A DNA stretch of 64,000 nucleotides from Rhizobium leguminosarum (GTDB lineage: Bacteria > Pseudomonadota > Alphaproteobacteria > Rhizobiales > Rhizobiaceae). The DNA is taken from NCBI RefSeq assembly GCF_001652265.1, contig NZ_LWBS01000022.1, positions 1-64,000 of the forward strand. The letters are read 5' to 3'. This document shows, one piece after another, positions 1 to 7,814 of the stretch. The notes under the pieces are model-generated. The model ran no database searches and was not told where the DNA came from. It saw nothing but the letters and a program-made list of their open reading frames with translations. Position 1 is the stretch's first letter; each line of letters opens with the position of its first letter. The translations under genes were made by a program, and so were the position numbers.

Positions 1-3
1 CGG

Positions 4-124
4 AGCGGCAATCAGAAGACGATGAAACTCTTGCCAGCGACAATCAACATGATAACTTCGCTCCAACCGCGACATAAGAATCTCATCCAGATTGTCGCTC
101 GCGTCTCATCCTGATCGTCGCGCT
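4..124. repeat. Four degenerate copies of a ~20-nt motif, possible IS-end remnant
   Basis: A motif of the form GCGACAATC followed by ATGA appears four times: two copies on the plus strand (about 4-24 and 33-53) and two on the minus strand (about 82-102 and 105-124). Multiple short terminal repeats of this kind are typical of IS21-family ends, and no transposase gene lies in the window. The copies and their orientations are visible in the sequence; the IS assignment is inference. The rest of 1-307 shows no coding sequence I can support. Confidence 0.3.
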
Positions 125-307
125 ATAGTGACGCGCATTTTTCTATGGCGCGCCTTGGATACATGTCCAACGTGGATGCCTTTTAGGCTTGAAGAAGTTC
201 TAAGGGAAAAGCCGACCGGATCATTTTGGACCAAGCCAAACGCGCAGTGTGATTGACACGCACGCGAGTGATGCCACTGTGTCGCCTAACGCGAATTGGA
301 GCCTACC

Positions 308-523
308 ATGACCCCTGCTCGTTTCACGGAATGCCTTCTCCACATCCGCTGGACGCCAATAAACCTTGCCAGTGCGCTGCAGTGCGACCTCTCTTGGGTG
401 GAAGCAATGGAAGTCGGGAATGCTGAAGTGCCGGCGGGGTTAGCTGCATGGCTGGAGACGCTTGCGCAGTGCCACGAGGCGGCAGGAATCCCTGCGACCT
501 ACCGCGGAAAGGGACACGAGTGA
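308..523 (+). CDS. Small HTH-like rhizobial protein (71 aa)
   Basis: A short protein beginning MTPARFTECL with a Trp/Leu-rich helical core that resembles a small XRE-like helix-turn-helix, then an AAWLETLAQ-type helix. I chose the ATG at 308 because GGAG lies 6 nt upstream; a TTG at 296 is also in frame. Its stop overlaps the GTG of the next gene (GTGA), so the two are probably co-translated. Small proteins of this form are frequent in rhizobial accessory regions. The DNA-binding role is inferred from the weak helix pattern only. Confidence 0.6.
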   Translation: MTPARFTECLLHIRWTPINLASALQCDLSWVEAMEVGNAEVPAGLAAWLETLAQCHEAAGIPATYRGKGHE

Positions 524-840
524 CTGATCCGAATAAGAAGGATATGGCAATCGCAAGATCGATCCGAGCGCTCTCGGCGTATGCCCGCAATAATTCGTTC
601 GTTTTTGTTAGGCCGACCAACAAGTTAACCACGCCACCTCAGGCCGAGGCTCATAAAGCGGCGGTTGAATCGGTCTGCGATGCCATGGATGCCCTCGCCA
701 ACGAAGCTTTAGAGCGCAAAGTGGCATATTCTGAGTTCGACGCGCTGCGGAAACAGTTGATCAAACTGAACTCGTTTCCGCCAAATGAGTATTTCGAACC
801 TGTCGCTCGCGCGTTCGCCGAAAACGGCGGGCTTCAATAG
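520..840 (+). CDS. Hypothetical protein (106 aa), GTG start
   Basis: An unrecognised, mostly helical soluble protein with no signal peptide or membrane segment. The GTG at 520 overlaps the stop of the upstream gene by two bases and is preceded by AAAGGGA, which supports this start over the longer frame beginning at 448. It lies in a run of three small genes on the same strand. I cannot assign a function. Confidence 0.55.
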   Translation: MTDPNKKDMAIARSIRALSAYARNNSFVFVRPTNKLTTPPQAEAHKAAVESVCDAMDALANEALERKVAYSEFDALRKQLIKLNSFPPNEYFEPVARAFAENGGLQ

Positions 841-901
841 CCGCCAGTCAAATACCATAGGGCGGTCCAGCATAGAAGCTGATCAAAATAGGAGTGACAG
901 C

Positions 902-1192
902 TTGGTAAAAGATGACACCGCCACCCTCCTTGAAGACGCCGCCGACCGGATCGCAGATATCTCGCGAGCAGATCTCCAGATCATGCTTCGTCGGGCCGCG
1001 CTGCTGTTGCGGAACTCCGGATCGATCGCATTCGACGCCGACATGGAAGAAGCGCTGCGGGATCTGTCCGGCGAGTTCGGCAAGACGCGCAACGATACCG
1101 TCAGGTTTATCGTCCGCGAGTGGATGGAGAAAAACACCTATCTGCCGGTGCATATGCTCGATGAAGATGGCGAAGTGGACGGGACGGCTTGA
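902..1192 (+). CDS. Hypothetical protein (96 aa), possible RHH-type C-terminus
   Basis: The N-terminal half (LLEDAADRIADISRADL) is an acidic helix. The C-terminal half has the pattern of a ribbon-helix-helix-like helix pair (RNDTVRFIVREWMEKNT) followed by an acidic tail. The TTG at 902 is chosen because AGGAG lies about 8 nt upstream; the open frame extends back to 785 but would overlap the preceding gene. No function can be assigned beyond a possible DNA-binding or antitoxin-like fold, which is inference. Confidence 0.5.
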   Translation: MVKDDTATLLEDAADRIADISRADLQIMLRRAALLLRNSGSIAFDADMEEALRDLSGEFGKTRNDTVRFIVREWMEKNTYLPVHMLDEDGEVDGTA

Positions 1193-1304
1193 TCCACCTG
1201 CCCCGTCCGGCTGGTCACTCCTGCACGCCAATCAAGAAGCCGTCTCCTGGCGGAGCCTCCTCGCGTCACATTCGTGGCGGGCTACCGCGGTACCGACGAA
1301 AGTT

Positions 1305-1679
1305 TCAATGCACGTACTCAGTGATACTGTAACTTACCTCCGCTTCCGCCCATGCTGTTATGGTATCCCTTGAATAGCCCGATCCAGTTTCAGCATGCGC
1401 TCGAACCACAAACGATATTGGGACAGGTAGTGTAACCTCGTCCCCTGCTGGTATTCGGAATTTTCTTGGCTCTTTGTGCACGCTCTCCACCCGAACACCG
1501 GCGTTTTTTCCGTGGGCGCTGGTAAGATGAACGGCGATGCTCTCTTCGTTGATGAAGTGGTCCGCCGGCGCCGTATATGTTTGCGCCCTATCGGCAGTTT
1601 CGCCCGTGTCGTCACCAGGCCCTTTGCTGACTTTGCCGCTTTGAATATTGAACGGCCCAAGTTTATCTCCGGTTGCCAT
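1305..1679 (-). CDS. Hypothetical protein (124 aa)
   Basis: A hydrophilic N-terminus (MATGDKLGPFNIQSGKVSKG) is followed by alternating beta-type segments with no transmembrane stretch. The ATG at 1679 has a strong GGAGGG upstream, so the extra N-terminal residues back to 1745 are not included. It stands alone on the minus strand between a plus-strand small gene and the end of the ligase gene. I do not recognise the family. Confidence 0.5.
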   Translation of the reverse strand: MATGDKLGPFNIQSGKVSKGPGDDTGETADRAQTYTAPADHFINEESIAVHLTSAHGKNAGVRVESVHKEPRKFRIPAGDEVTLPVPISFVVRAHAETGSGYSRDTITAWAEAEVSYSITEYVH

Positions 1680-1824
1680 GTCGCCACCCTCCAGTTGTGA
1701 TTTGACCTTTGTAGCACCCGAATTCAACTGAACACAACTCAACATAAAGGATTACTGGTCAACCGAGTACTACCTTTGGGTGTCTCTCAACTGGACGAAA
1801 TACCGACCGCAAGTTCGTCAATAG

Positions 1825-1899
1825 TCAAGACTGACCCACCTCATAAACCGCCGCCGCATCAGCCGCCTCGCGAAGCCCCTTATAAGACGAATGCCGCAG
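1825..1899 (-). pseudogene. Detached in-frame C-terminal tail of the DNA ligase
   Basis: Immediately after the ligase stop codon (TAG at 1900-1902) the same frame stays open for 24 more codons, reading LRHSSYKGLREAADAAAVYE and then a TGA at 1825-1827. This matches the usual continuation of LigD-type ligases (LRHxSFKGLRE), which lies at the end of the OB-fold. The tail is therefore probably native coding sequence cut off by a single nonsense change (for example AAG to TAG). Readthrough or a sequencing error would restore it. Confidence 0.6.
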
Positions 1900-2868
1900 C
1901 TATCCATCATCGGTCCAACCTCGATATTCGATCTCGGCGATGAGCTTCGGCTTCACGAAAATTGCTCCCTTGCGATCAACAGTGGCGGCCGGCGTGGATG
2001 TGTTCAGGCGGTCGAGCTTCTCACGAAGCTCATAAGCATTGCGCTCGTTGAAGCCGGTTCCTACCCCGCCGACATAGACCAGCTTCTTGCCCTTGCGCGC
2101 GGCGAGCAGAAGCCGGCCGATCCCGGCACGCGCTACTGTGGATCGCTCATAACCGACGATCACGAAGCTGTCGCTTTGGACGCATTTGATCTTCACCCAG
2201 TCGCCGAGACGTCCCGACCGATAGGGCGCGTCCCGGCGCTTGGCGATGATGCCCTCGAGATCATGTTCGCAGGCGCTCGCCAGCAGCTGATCACCGTCGG
2301 CCTCGATCTCTTCGGAAAGCCGGATATTCCCCTGCCCGCCCGCCGGCACCAAATCCTCAAGCAGATGCCGGCGCACGTCGAGCTCGGACTTCCTGAGGTT
2401 GTGACCGTCGAAATAGAGCAGATCGAATGCCATGAAGACGGCGTTGCTCGACCGCTTCTTGCCGCCGCGTCCGCCAAGCGATTGCTGCAGCAGGCCGAAA
2501 TCAGATCGACCGCGCTCGTCGACCACGACGGCCTCACCGTCCACGATGGCGGTGGAGACGGGAAGCGCCTTGGCGGCGGCCTCTATCAGCGGGAAGCGGT
2601 GCGTCCAGTCCAGGCCGCTCCGCGTCAGAATGCGCACCCCTCGAGGCTCGATGTGAACGGCCAGGCGATAGCCATCCCATTTGATTTCATAAACCCAATC
2701 GTCGCCCTTCGGCGGTCTTGCTTTCAGAAGCGCAAGACACGGCTCAATGCGATCCGGCATAGGGTCGGGCAGGTTCGGCTGGGCTGGATCTCGCGGCTTG
2801 CGCGGCCGGGATCGAACCGGCTTATCAGCATCCTGCAGGAGCGGCTTTGGTTTCGGCGGCTTTGTCAT
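1900..2868 (-). CDS. ATP-dependent DNA ligase, LigD ligase-domain type, prematurely terminated
   Basis: This 322-aa nucleotidyltransferase carries the ligase motifs in order: EIKWDGYR with the adenylated lysine at about residue 63, VDGE, MAFDLLYFDG, EGIIAK and WVKIKC, followed by most of an OB-fold. Such stand-alone LigD-type ligases work with Ku in non-homologous end joining; no Ku gene lies in the window. The reading frame stops just before the conserved C-terminal LRHxSxKGLRE segment, which continues in frame after the stop, so the protein lacks its last 24 residues. It is transcribed away from an SRAP-containing operon across a LexA box, which suggests damage induction. Confidence 0.85.
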   Translation of the reverse strand: MTKPPKPKPLLQDADKPVRSRPRKPRDPAQPNLPDPMPDRIEPCLALLKARPPKGDDWVYEIKWDGYRLAVHIEPRGVRILTRSGLDWTHRFPLIEAAAKALPVSTAIVDGEAVVVDERGRSDFGLLQQSLGGRGGKKRSSNAVFMAFDLLYFDGHNLRKSELDVRRHLLEDLVPAGGQGNIRLSEEIEADGDQLLASACEHDLEGIIAKRRDAPYRSGRLGDWVKIKCVQSDSFVIVGYERSTVARAGIGRLLLAARKGKKLVYVGGVGTGFNERNAYELREKLDRLNTSTPAATVDRKGAIFVKPKLIAEIEYRGWTDDG

Positions 2869-2919
2869 GCCTCCATCCCATCAGCAACGTCTCAAAAAGC
2901 AATTGACCCAGATTGATTA

Positions 2920-2953
2920 TTGACTCGCATCTCGATGCGAACATAATAAGAAC
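2920..2953 (+). promoter_or_regulatory. SOS promoter: -35/-10 with overlapping LexA box
   Basis: TTGACT (2920-2925), a 17-nt spacer and ATAATA (2943-2948) form a plausible vegetative promoter towards the gene at 3002. GAAC-N7-GAAC (2939-2953) is the reverse complement of GTTC-N7-GTTC, the LexA box known from Rhizobiaceae and other alphaproteobacteria. It sits exactly over the -10 element, as expected for repression, and lies between the divergent ligase and SRAP arms. Confidence 0.7.
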
Positions 2954-3001
2954 ATCGGCGCGGCGGCCGCCAATCTGAAAACTGAAGCATGGAGCACGGA
3001 T

Positions 3002-3202
3002 ATGCGAGAGCAGCCGATCGGCGAAGCCGTGGAAGACGATGAGCGTGACAAGGTGATTGCCTACCACAGGGGCGATACCCACGCAGCAATAGACACCCTG
3101 CTGGAGGATATTCGCCACCTGCGCCGGCAATTGACGCTGGCAGAGGGTGCAATGAGCCGAGGCATGACCCGCGGCTGGCGGCCGAGCTACGATCGAGACT
3201 GA
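3002..3202 (+). CDS. Small conserved-type protein (66 aa), first gene of the SOS operon
   Basis: A short charged helical protein (MREQPIGEAVEDDERDKVIA, then a heptad-like stretch DTLLEDIRHLRRQLTLAEGA) ending in an Arg/Trp-rich tail. GGAG lies 8 nt upstream of the ATG. It is the first gene after the LexA-box promoter and is followed 2 nt after its stop by the Cys-rich protein, so it probably belongs to the damage-inducible operon. The function is unknown. Confidence 0.6.
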   Translation: MREQPIGEAVEDDERDKVIAYHRGDTHAAIDTLLEDIRHLRRQLTLAEGAMSRGMTRGWRPSYDRD

Positions 3203-3204
3203 CA

Positions 3205-3525
3205 ATGCCGGAAATGAACAATGCCAAGAAGTTGCGGGGATGGAGTCTCCGCGACGCGGCGGAGGCCGGTCAATTGCTGGAGGTAACATGCCAGTTCTGC
3301 AGAACGACTTATCGTTTTTTTCCGAGCGACCTGCTGAAGCTGACGACTAACGTCAGCCTCGATCGCCTGGCATGTCGCTTCCATTGCGAGCGCTGCGACC
3401 GGGGAGACTACATGAGCCTGAAAGTGCTTCAAATTTGGGGATCGGAATTTGGGAACCTCAAAGTGAGGCGTCTGATCAAGGTTACCACGGTCAAGAAGCC
3501 GATATGGGAGGACGGGGTTTTATAA
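3205..3525 (+). CDS. Cys-rich (zinc-ribbon-like) hypothetical protein (106 aa)
   Basis: Two CxxC pairs (CQFC near residue 29 and CERC near residue 61), separated by a conserved-looking FxPSDLLKL segment, suggest a zinc ribbon. It follows the preceding gene by 2 nt and is followed 1 nt after its stop by the next frame, so it is operonic with the SRAP gene. Zinc binding is inferred from the cysteine spacing; the role is unknown. Confidence 0.6.
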   Translation: MPEMNNAKKLRGWSLRDAAEAGQLLEVTCQFCRTTYRFFPSDLLKLTTNVSLDRLACRFHCERCDRGDYMSLKVLQIWGSEFGNLKVRRLIKVTTVKKPIWEDGVL

Positions 3526-3526
3526 G

Positions 3527-3847
3527 ATGGCAGATCGACGCGAGAATCCGCTTGCGCGCTGGCGGCTCAACAGCCACCTGCCGCACCATGTCATAATTTG
3601 GTGGGGCAATTATCACACTGGAGAAAATGCGTATCCCCTTCACGAGCGCGGTGCGGTGATCACCTCGGCGCTGACCATTGAAGGCGGCTCAAAAAGCTAT
3701 GGGGCTTCGATCGAAGCGGATGACTATCTTGTCTTTTGCTTCAGCAGCCGCGAAGCTGCCCGCCATTTCAGGGACCGCTGGAACGGCCAATTCATCGACA
3801 CGAACGAAGTCAGCCGAAAAGGCACGTGGACGCCAAAGGAGGGCGAT
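3527..3847 (+). CDS. 107-codon open frame continuous with the SRAP gene
   Basis: This segment starts at ATG 3527 and encodes 107 residues (beginning MADRRENPLARWRLNSHL, with a GYG-free alpha/beta pattern and FSSREAARHFRDRW). It runs into the SRAP frame without a stop codon. It has the look of an independent small protein gene that either lost its stop or is a genuine N-terminal fusion. If translated through, the product would be 359 aa and would bury the catalytic Cys2 of SRAP. I do not recognise its family. Confidence 0.45.
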
Positions 3848-4606
3848 GTGTGCAATCTCTACAGCATGCTGAGTAACCAGGAGGCTATCCGCGGAATTAC
3901 CCGCGCGATGATCGACAGCACCGGCAACATGGAGCCGACGGCGGAGATATGGCCCGACCGCATGGCGCCAGTCGTGCGCAATACGCCGGCCGGCCGCGAA
4001 CTGGTCGAGGTCCGCTGGGGCCTTCCGAGTTCTTCCCAAGCGCTCTTTCAGGCAGCAACAAAGCGAGCCGACGCACTGCGCAAAAAGGGCAAGCAATTCG
4101 ATTTTCAAGAGCTGCTGAAGATGGAGCCGGATGGGGGAACAACCAATGTCCGCAATGTCTCCAGCAAGCACTGGAAGCGCTGGCACGGCACCGAGTTTCG
4201 CTGTGTCGTGCCGTTCACAAGTTTTGCCGAGCCCGATCCCGCAAGCAAGCCCGAGGGCGGACGAACGCCGAATGCATGGTTCGCCGCCGATCCGAGCCGC
4301 CCGCTGATGTTCTTCGCGGGAATTTGGGTGCCGCAATGGCAAAGCGTGCGCAAGATCAAGGAAGGACTGATCACCGCAGACCTATTTGGGTTCCTGACAA
4401 CCGAGCCAAACGGTGTTGTGGCGCCGATCCATCAGAAAGCAATGCCGGCGATCCTCACCGACCAGGACGAGATCGAGACATGGCTCACTGCTCCATGGGA
4501 GGAGGCAAGCAAGCTGCAGCGACCGCTGCGCAATGATCAGCTTATCATTCTGCCGACGGAGCCAGTATCTGCGGATGCTGACGCCGAACTAAGGCTATTG
4601 CTGTGA
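3848..4606 (+). CDS. SRAP-family (YedK/HMCES-like) abasic-site shield protein
   Basis: The product (252 aa) begins fMet-Cys-Asn-Leu-Tyr. In the SRAP family the initiator Met is removed and Cys2 forms a thiazolidine crosslink with abasic sites in single-stranded DNA. A conserved TNVRNVSS segment and the PIHQKAMPAIL stretch supply the Asn and active-site His positions of the family. The GTG at 3848 is preceded by AAAGGAGGG, a very strong ribosome site, so I take this as the true start although the frame is open back to 3527. It lies in the LexA-box operon, which fits the SOS role reported for the family. Confidence 0.85.
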   Translation: MCNLYSMLSNQEAIRGITRAMIDSTGNMEPTAEIWPDRMAPVVRNTPAGRELVEVRWGLPSSSQALFQAATKRADALRKKGKQFDFQELLKMEPDGGTTNVRNVSSKHWKRWHGTEFRCVVPFTSFAEPDPASKPEGGRTPNAWFAADPSRPLMFFAGIWVPQWQSVRKIKEGLITADLFGFLTTEPNGVVAPIHQKAMPAILTDQDEIETWLTAPWEEASKLQRPLRNDQLIILPTEPVSADADAELRLLL

Positions 4607-4616
4607 TGAGGGATGA

Positions 4617-4853
4617 ATGAGCGATACCGACAAGCGGGCACCCATGAACCACCGTACCGACCTTATCGACAAAGCCAATCTTCTGCGAGACCAGATCCGC
4701 TTAATCGAGATGGCGGCCCACGCGATCGACGATCGAGACCAACGAAGCGCGCTCATAGGAGGCTGTGAGCAGGCACGAGAATATATGGAAGAGCTGCTCG
4801 AGATCATGCGGAGCATTCCGAGGGGTGAGCCAATCATGGCCACGAACGAGTAG
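4617..4853 (+). CDS. Small helical protein (78 aa)
   Basis: A hydrophilic helical protein (core TDLIDKANLLRDQIRLIEMA, then CEQAREYMEELLEIMRSI) with coiled-coil character. GAGG lies 5 nt before the ATG, and the gene follows SRAP by 10 nt in the same operon. An alternative start is the Met at residue 10. No family was recognised. Confidence 0.5.
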   Translation: MSDTDKRAPMNHRTDLIDKANLLRDQIRLIEMAAHAIDDRDQRSALIGGCEQAREYMEELLEIMRSIPRGEPIMATNE

Positions 4854-4861
4854 ATATTGCG

Positions 4862-5236
4862 ATGATTGCTGGACTGATTATCTGCACATCGCTGAGCGTC
4901 GTCGACGGCGACACTGTGAAATGCGACGGGCAGAACATGCGACTGTTGGGGGAAGGAGTTCCGTTCGTCTCGGGCATCGATACACCGGAGATCGGATCGC
5001 ACGCGAAGTGCATGAAGGAACGGAAGCTGGCGCTGATCGCCAAAGGAAAGCTGAAAGAGCTATTGGCTGAAAAGGGATTGCGGGTCGTGCTCAGCGGCGC
5101 GGTGGACAAGACGCCTACTCACCGGCCGCTGGTGAATATCTACCGGGCCAACGGGCAGGAGATCGGGAAGACTTTGCTTCGGGAAGGCTTCGCCAGGACG
5201 TGGAGCCCGAAGCGACGAAACGACTGGTGCGACTGA
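4862..5236 (+). CDS. Thermonuclease (SNase)-like protein
   Basis: This 124-aa protein has the staphylococcal-nuclease pattern: VVDGDTV near residues 13-19, an Arg at about 27, GIDTPEIG at 38-45 supplying the Asp/Glu pair, and a later Arg followed by VNIYRANGQEIGKTLLREGFA. The family hydrolyses DNA and RNA with calcium. The N-terminus is short and only weakly hydrophobic, so secretion is uncertain. It is the last gene before a clear terminator and probably belongs to the damage-linked operon. Confidence 0.75.
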   Translation: MIAGLIICTSLSVVDGDTVKCDGQNMRLLGEGVPFVSGIDTPEIGSHAKCMKERKLALIAKGKLKELLAEKGLRVVLSGAVDKTPTHRPLVNIYRANGQEIGKTLLREGFARTWSPKRRNDWCD

Positions 5237-5343
5237 TTAATAAAAATCTGTCGGCACGGGAACAATACGCTCCGTTGATCGTAAAACCTTCGGGCCGTGC
5301 GGAGATTCGTTACACTTCGCTATGCGACCCACCTCAACCTTAG

Positions 5344-5369
5344 CCCCGCTCCGAAGCGGGGTCTTTTTT
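5344..5369 (+). terminator. Rho-independent terminator
   Basis: A perfect 7-bp stem CCCCGCT/AGCGGGG with a CCGA loop is followed by TC and six T. It ends the plus-strand operon that includes the nuclease and separates it from the convergent prophage genes. Confidence 0.85.
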
Positions 5370-5383
5370 GGCATTGGCCTACC

Positions 5384-5812
5384 TCAATTGATCTTCAGCC
5401 AATGCCGTAACGCCGCTACCGCGCCATCGCTCATATAGGCGACAACCCCGCCGATCGTGAGGCCGGCAAAGGCAATGAGCCCTGAAATCCCATAGCCGAG
5501 AGTCTTCATTTTTTTCCACTCCTCAAGAGTGGGGGCGACCGCTTCGTGGTTTTTCTCGACGGTCTTCGTGAGGCTTTTGATCTCCTCACGGATCTGACCG
5601 TCGGCGTTGCTGCTGACCGTCACGGTCATGTCGAGGAGATGGATCTGTCTCGCCTGCTCATCGAGCCGCCTGTGGATCACCGTCCGGCTTTGGTGGGCAT
5701 TATCCTTCTCGTCGCTCACCTCATCGCGAAGGTGAGAAACGCTGTCCTCGATTCCGGTCAATCTGCCTTCGACACGGCCGAGTGCCCGAAGAATGTCCTC
5801 ATTGGAAGTCAT
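5384..5812 (-). CDS. DUF1515-like protein with C-terminal membrane segment
   Basis: The first ~95 residues of this 142-aa protein are a charged coiled coil (EDILRALGRVEGRLTGIEDS onward). A hydrophobic segment follows (GYGISGLIAFAGLTIGG, about residues 106-128) and then a short cytoplasmic tail. This layout fits DUF1515 proteins, known mainly from Rhizobiaceae. It is the last gene of the prophage late operon, beyond the tail spike. Its role is unknown; a membrane or lysis-associated function would suit the position but is inference. Confidence 0.65.
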   Translation of the reverse strand: MTSNEDILRALGRVEGRLTGIEDSVSHLRDEVSDEKDNAHQSRTVIHRRLDEQARQIHLLDMTVTVSSNADGQIREEIKSLTKTVEKNHEAVAPTLEEWKKMKTLGYGISGLIAFAGLTIGGVVAYMSDGAVAALRHWLKIN

Positions 5813-5910
5813 TCTGTCGTGCGCCCTGTCTTCATTTAAAATATCGCGCGGTCAGAAGAGCGGCTTCGCGTCGACGGAGCCGTCCTTCGAGTTGTTATGA
5901 GCGGCTAATA

Positions 5911-7599
5911 TCAAGCGGTCTCGTAGCAGCCGATGTCATAAAGCCCTTGAGGAATGGTGTTCCCGAAAAGGTCTCGCGGTCCCATGCTGATGCCGTAGAG
6001 TGCGTTGAGATCCTGCCCACCGTTTTTGCATACGGATGCGGCCTGCGTCTTATAAGCTCCGAGAAGCAATGGATCGAAGCCCCCGATAGTTCCGACGGGC
6101 ACCGTCCCCACCAGGCTTGGGTTGGCAGCTTTGAAGGTGGCGCCTCCGGCTACAGTCTCCTGGGTCGGGAAGGCGGCCCGCCAGTTGGAGAACGTCGTGT
6201 AGGTCGTGGCACCCCATTTGATTGAGGTAGACGGCGACGAATAGCAGTTGCCAATGCACAGCATGGCTGGGGTCACGTTGAAGGTGTATATGAACTTGCT
6301 GCTCGTGCCCGTGAGGTAGAAGACGTTGTTGGCGACGTAGCTGTTCGTGATCCTGTTATGGTTGGCACCAAGGAAGATCACAGCGACTGCACCGGTCAGA
6401 GACGAGTAGAAGACATTGTTGTGGATGGCGTTACCCGTACCGTCCCGTGTCGAGTCATCGTTGCCGATGGACAGGCACCCCTTGGCCGAGGTGGCACCAT
6501 TCGCTCCACCGTCATTCTCCGATATGTTGTACCGGATCTTGTTCCCTGACAGGGGAAGCTCGCCGAAGGACGCGCTGCCAGAATAGTCATAGAGCTGGAA
6601 GCCTGGGCCAATGTTATCGTGGCTGTAGTTGTACTGGAAGATGCAGTCCTTGGACCCCCCATCAACGTCGAAGCCACCCCCATCAGAGGTTCCCGCCTCA
6701 ACGGTCGTGAATGATGCCTCATTGAACTGGACGGTGATCCGCTGGCTGTCATAGCACCAGATAGCCACCAAGCCGCCACCAGAGCCCCCATTGTGGTGGA
6801 CATAGTTGTACTCGATGAGGCAATCTTGGGACTGCCCCAGGAGGATGCCGTCGCCTGAGTGGGAGTTGATGATGGCCTTGCTCTTCCCGATGCAGTTGTA
6901 CACAGTGTTGCGGGCGATGTAGGCATTGATGATGGTGGGCTGGACAACCGCCAGGCCAAACGTGGTGAGTGACTGGAGCGTGATCCCACAGCCGCGCCAC
7001 TGGATGGCATTGCCGGTGCAGTCATGCACGGTGTTATCCGTAATGCTCATGCCGTCGAAGCCTGACCCCGAAGTATCCGCTGGGTTGCCCCATGCGGAAA
7101 TTCCATCGAGCCCATACCCAGAGATGGTGTTGCCGATCACCGACACGCCACGAAGGTAAACCCCGCCAGTCAAGGTGTTCTCGAAGTAGACCCCTGAGCC
7201 AGTGCTGACTAGCGTACCGGTGCCCCGGAGGTCCATGTCTCGGATGGTGACGTACTGGGGGTTGATGCCGTACACGCCACAGTCACCATTGACTCCAGCC
7301 TGGATGATCGCCTTGCCGGTACCGTAGGAGCCGAACACAGTGATATTCCCGGCGGTCCCGAAGTGCTTGCCAGCCGTGAGGGTGAGCTGGCCGGTGAACG
7401 TGGAGCCACCTTTGAACAAAACCCAGGCCCTAGCCGGGATTGTTGCACCATTGACTTTAGCAAGGGTCTGCCACGCAGTTGCCTGCGAGAGGCCGTCATT
7501 TGCATCCGAGCCGGCCGGGTCTACATAGTAGATAGCGCTCGGCGGCGCGCTTCCGCTACCCCTCGGCTGCGTAAGGGACAAGCTGATGCTGTTCATCAT
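5911..7599 (-). CDS. Right-handed beta-helix tail spike / receptor-binding protein
   Basis: This 562-aa protein begins with IYYVDPAGSDANDG, the usual opening of right-handed parallel beta-helix (pectate-lyase-fold) proteins, followed by many NxIxxN and YNY-type rungs (for example NTVYNCIG, YNYVHHNG, FNEASF). Phage proteins of this kind bind or degrade surface polysaccharide. The ATG overlaps the stop of the Rz1-like gene (ATGA). It is a second receptor-binding candidate besides the tail fibre at 9894-11225. Enzymatic activity cannot be decided from sequence alone. Confidence 0.8.
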   Translation of the reverse strand: MMNSISLSLTQPRGSGSAPPSAIYYVDPAGSDANDGLSQATAWQTLAKVNGATIPARAWVLFKGGSTFTGQLTLTAGKHFGTAGNITVFGSYGTGKAIIQAGVNGDCGVYGINPQYVTIRDMDLRGTGTLVSTGSGVYFENTLTGGVYLRGVSVIGNTISGYGLDGISAWGNPADTSGSGFDGMSITDNTVHDCTGNAIQWRGCGITLQSLTTFGLAVVQPTIINAYIARNTVYNCIGKSKAIINSHSGDGILLGQSQDCLIEYNYVHHNGGSGGGLVAIWCYDSQRITVQFNEASFTTVEAGTSDGGGFDVDGGSKDCIFQYNYSHDNIGPGFQLYDYSGSASFGELPLSGNKIRYNISENDGGANGATSAKGCLSIGNDDSTRDGTGNAIHNNVFYSSLTGAVAVIFLGANHNRITNSYVANNVFYLTGTSSKFIYTFNVTPAMLCIGNCYSSPSTSIKWGATTYTTFSNWRAAFPTQETVAGGATFKAANPSLVGTVPVGTIGGFDPLLLGAYKTQAASVCKNGGQDLNALYGISMGPRDLFGNTIPQGLYDIGCYETA

Positions 7600-7814
7600 G
7601 GGCTTTTGCTCCCCCAGCAGCCTTGGGCGGCGCCGAACTTATTGTGGCTGGCAATCTGGTTTGCGAACGGTCGATCCGTTTTCAGAATCGTGACCGACGT
7701 CTGCAGGCTCGGCGTCAGGCGAGAGAACCCGTCGCACACATTCTGCTTGCTGGTCGTCTGGCAGCCCGAGATCAGCGCACAAAGCGGCAGCATCAGAAGT
7801 GGAAACTTCGTCAT
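7596..7814 (-). CDS. Rz1-like outer-membrane spanin lipoprotein
   Basis: This 72-aa product starts with a lipoprotein signal peptide ending in LISGC, so the mature N-terminal Cys should be lipidated. The start at 7814 has AAGGA upstream. Almost the whole gene lies inside the 3' part of the Rz-like gene in another frame, the classical embedded Rz/Rz1 architecture. Spanin pairs join inner and outer membranes to complete host lysis. The mature part is short and has no strong Pro-rich stretch, so the family is assigned from lipobox and position. Confidence 0.75.
   Translation of the reverse strand: MTKFPLLMLPLCALISGCQTTSKQNVCDGFSRLTPSLQTSVTILKTDRPFANQIASHNKFGAAQGCWGSKSP

Noticed and set aside
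1891..2916. 341-codon frame antisense to the ligase gene
   Set aside because: It is fully explained as the complement of a high-GC gene with clear ligase motifs on the other strand.
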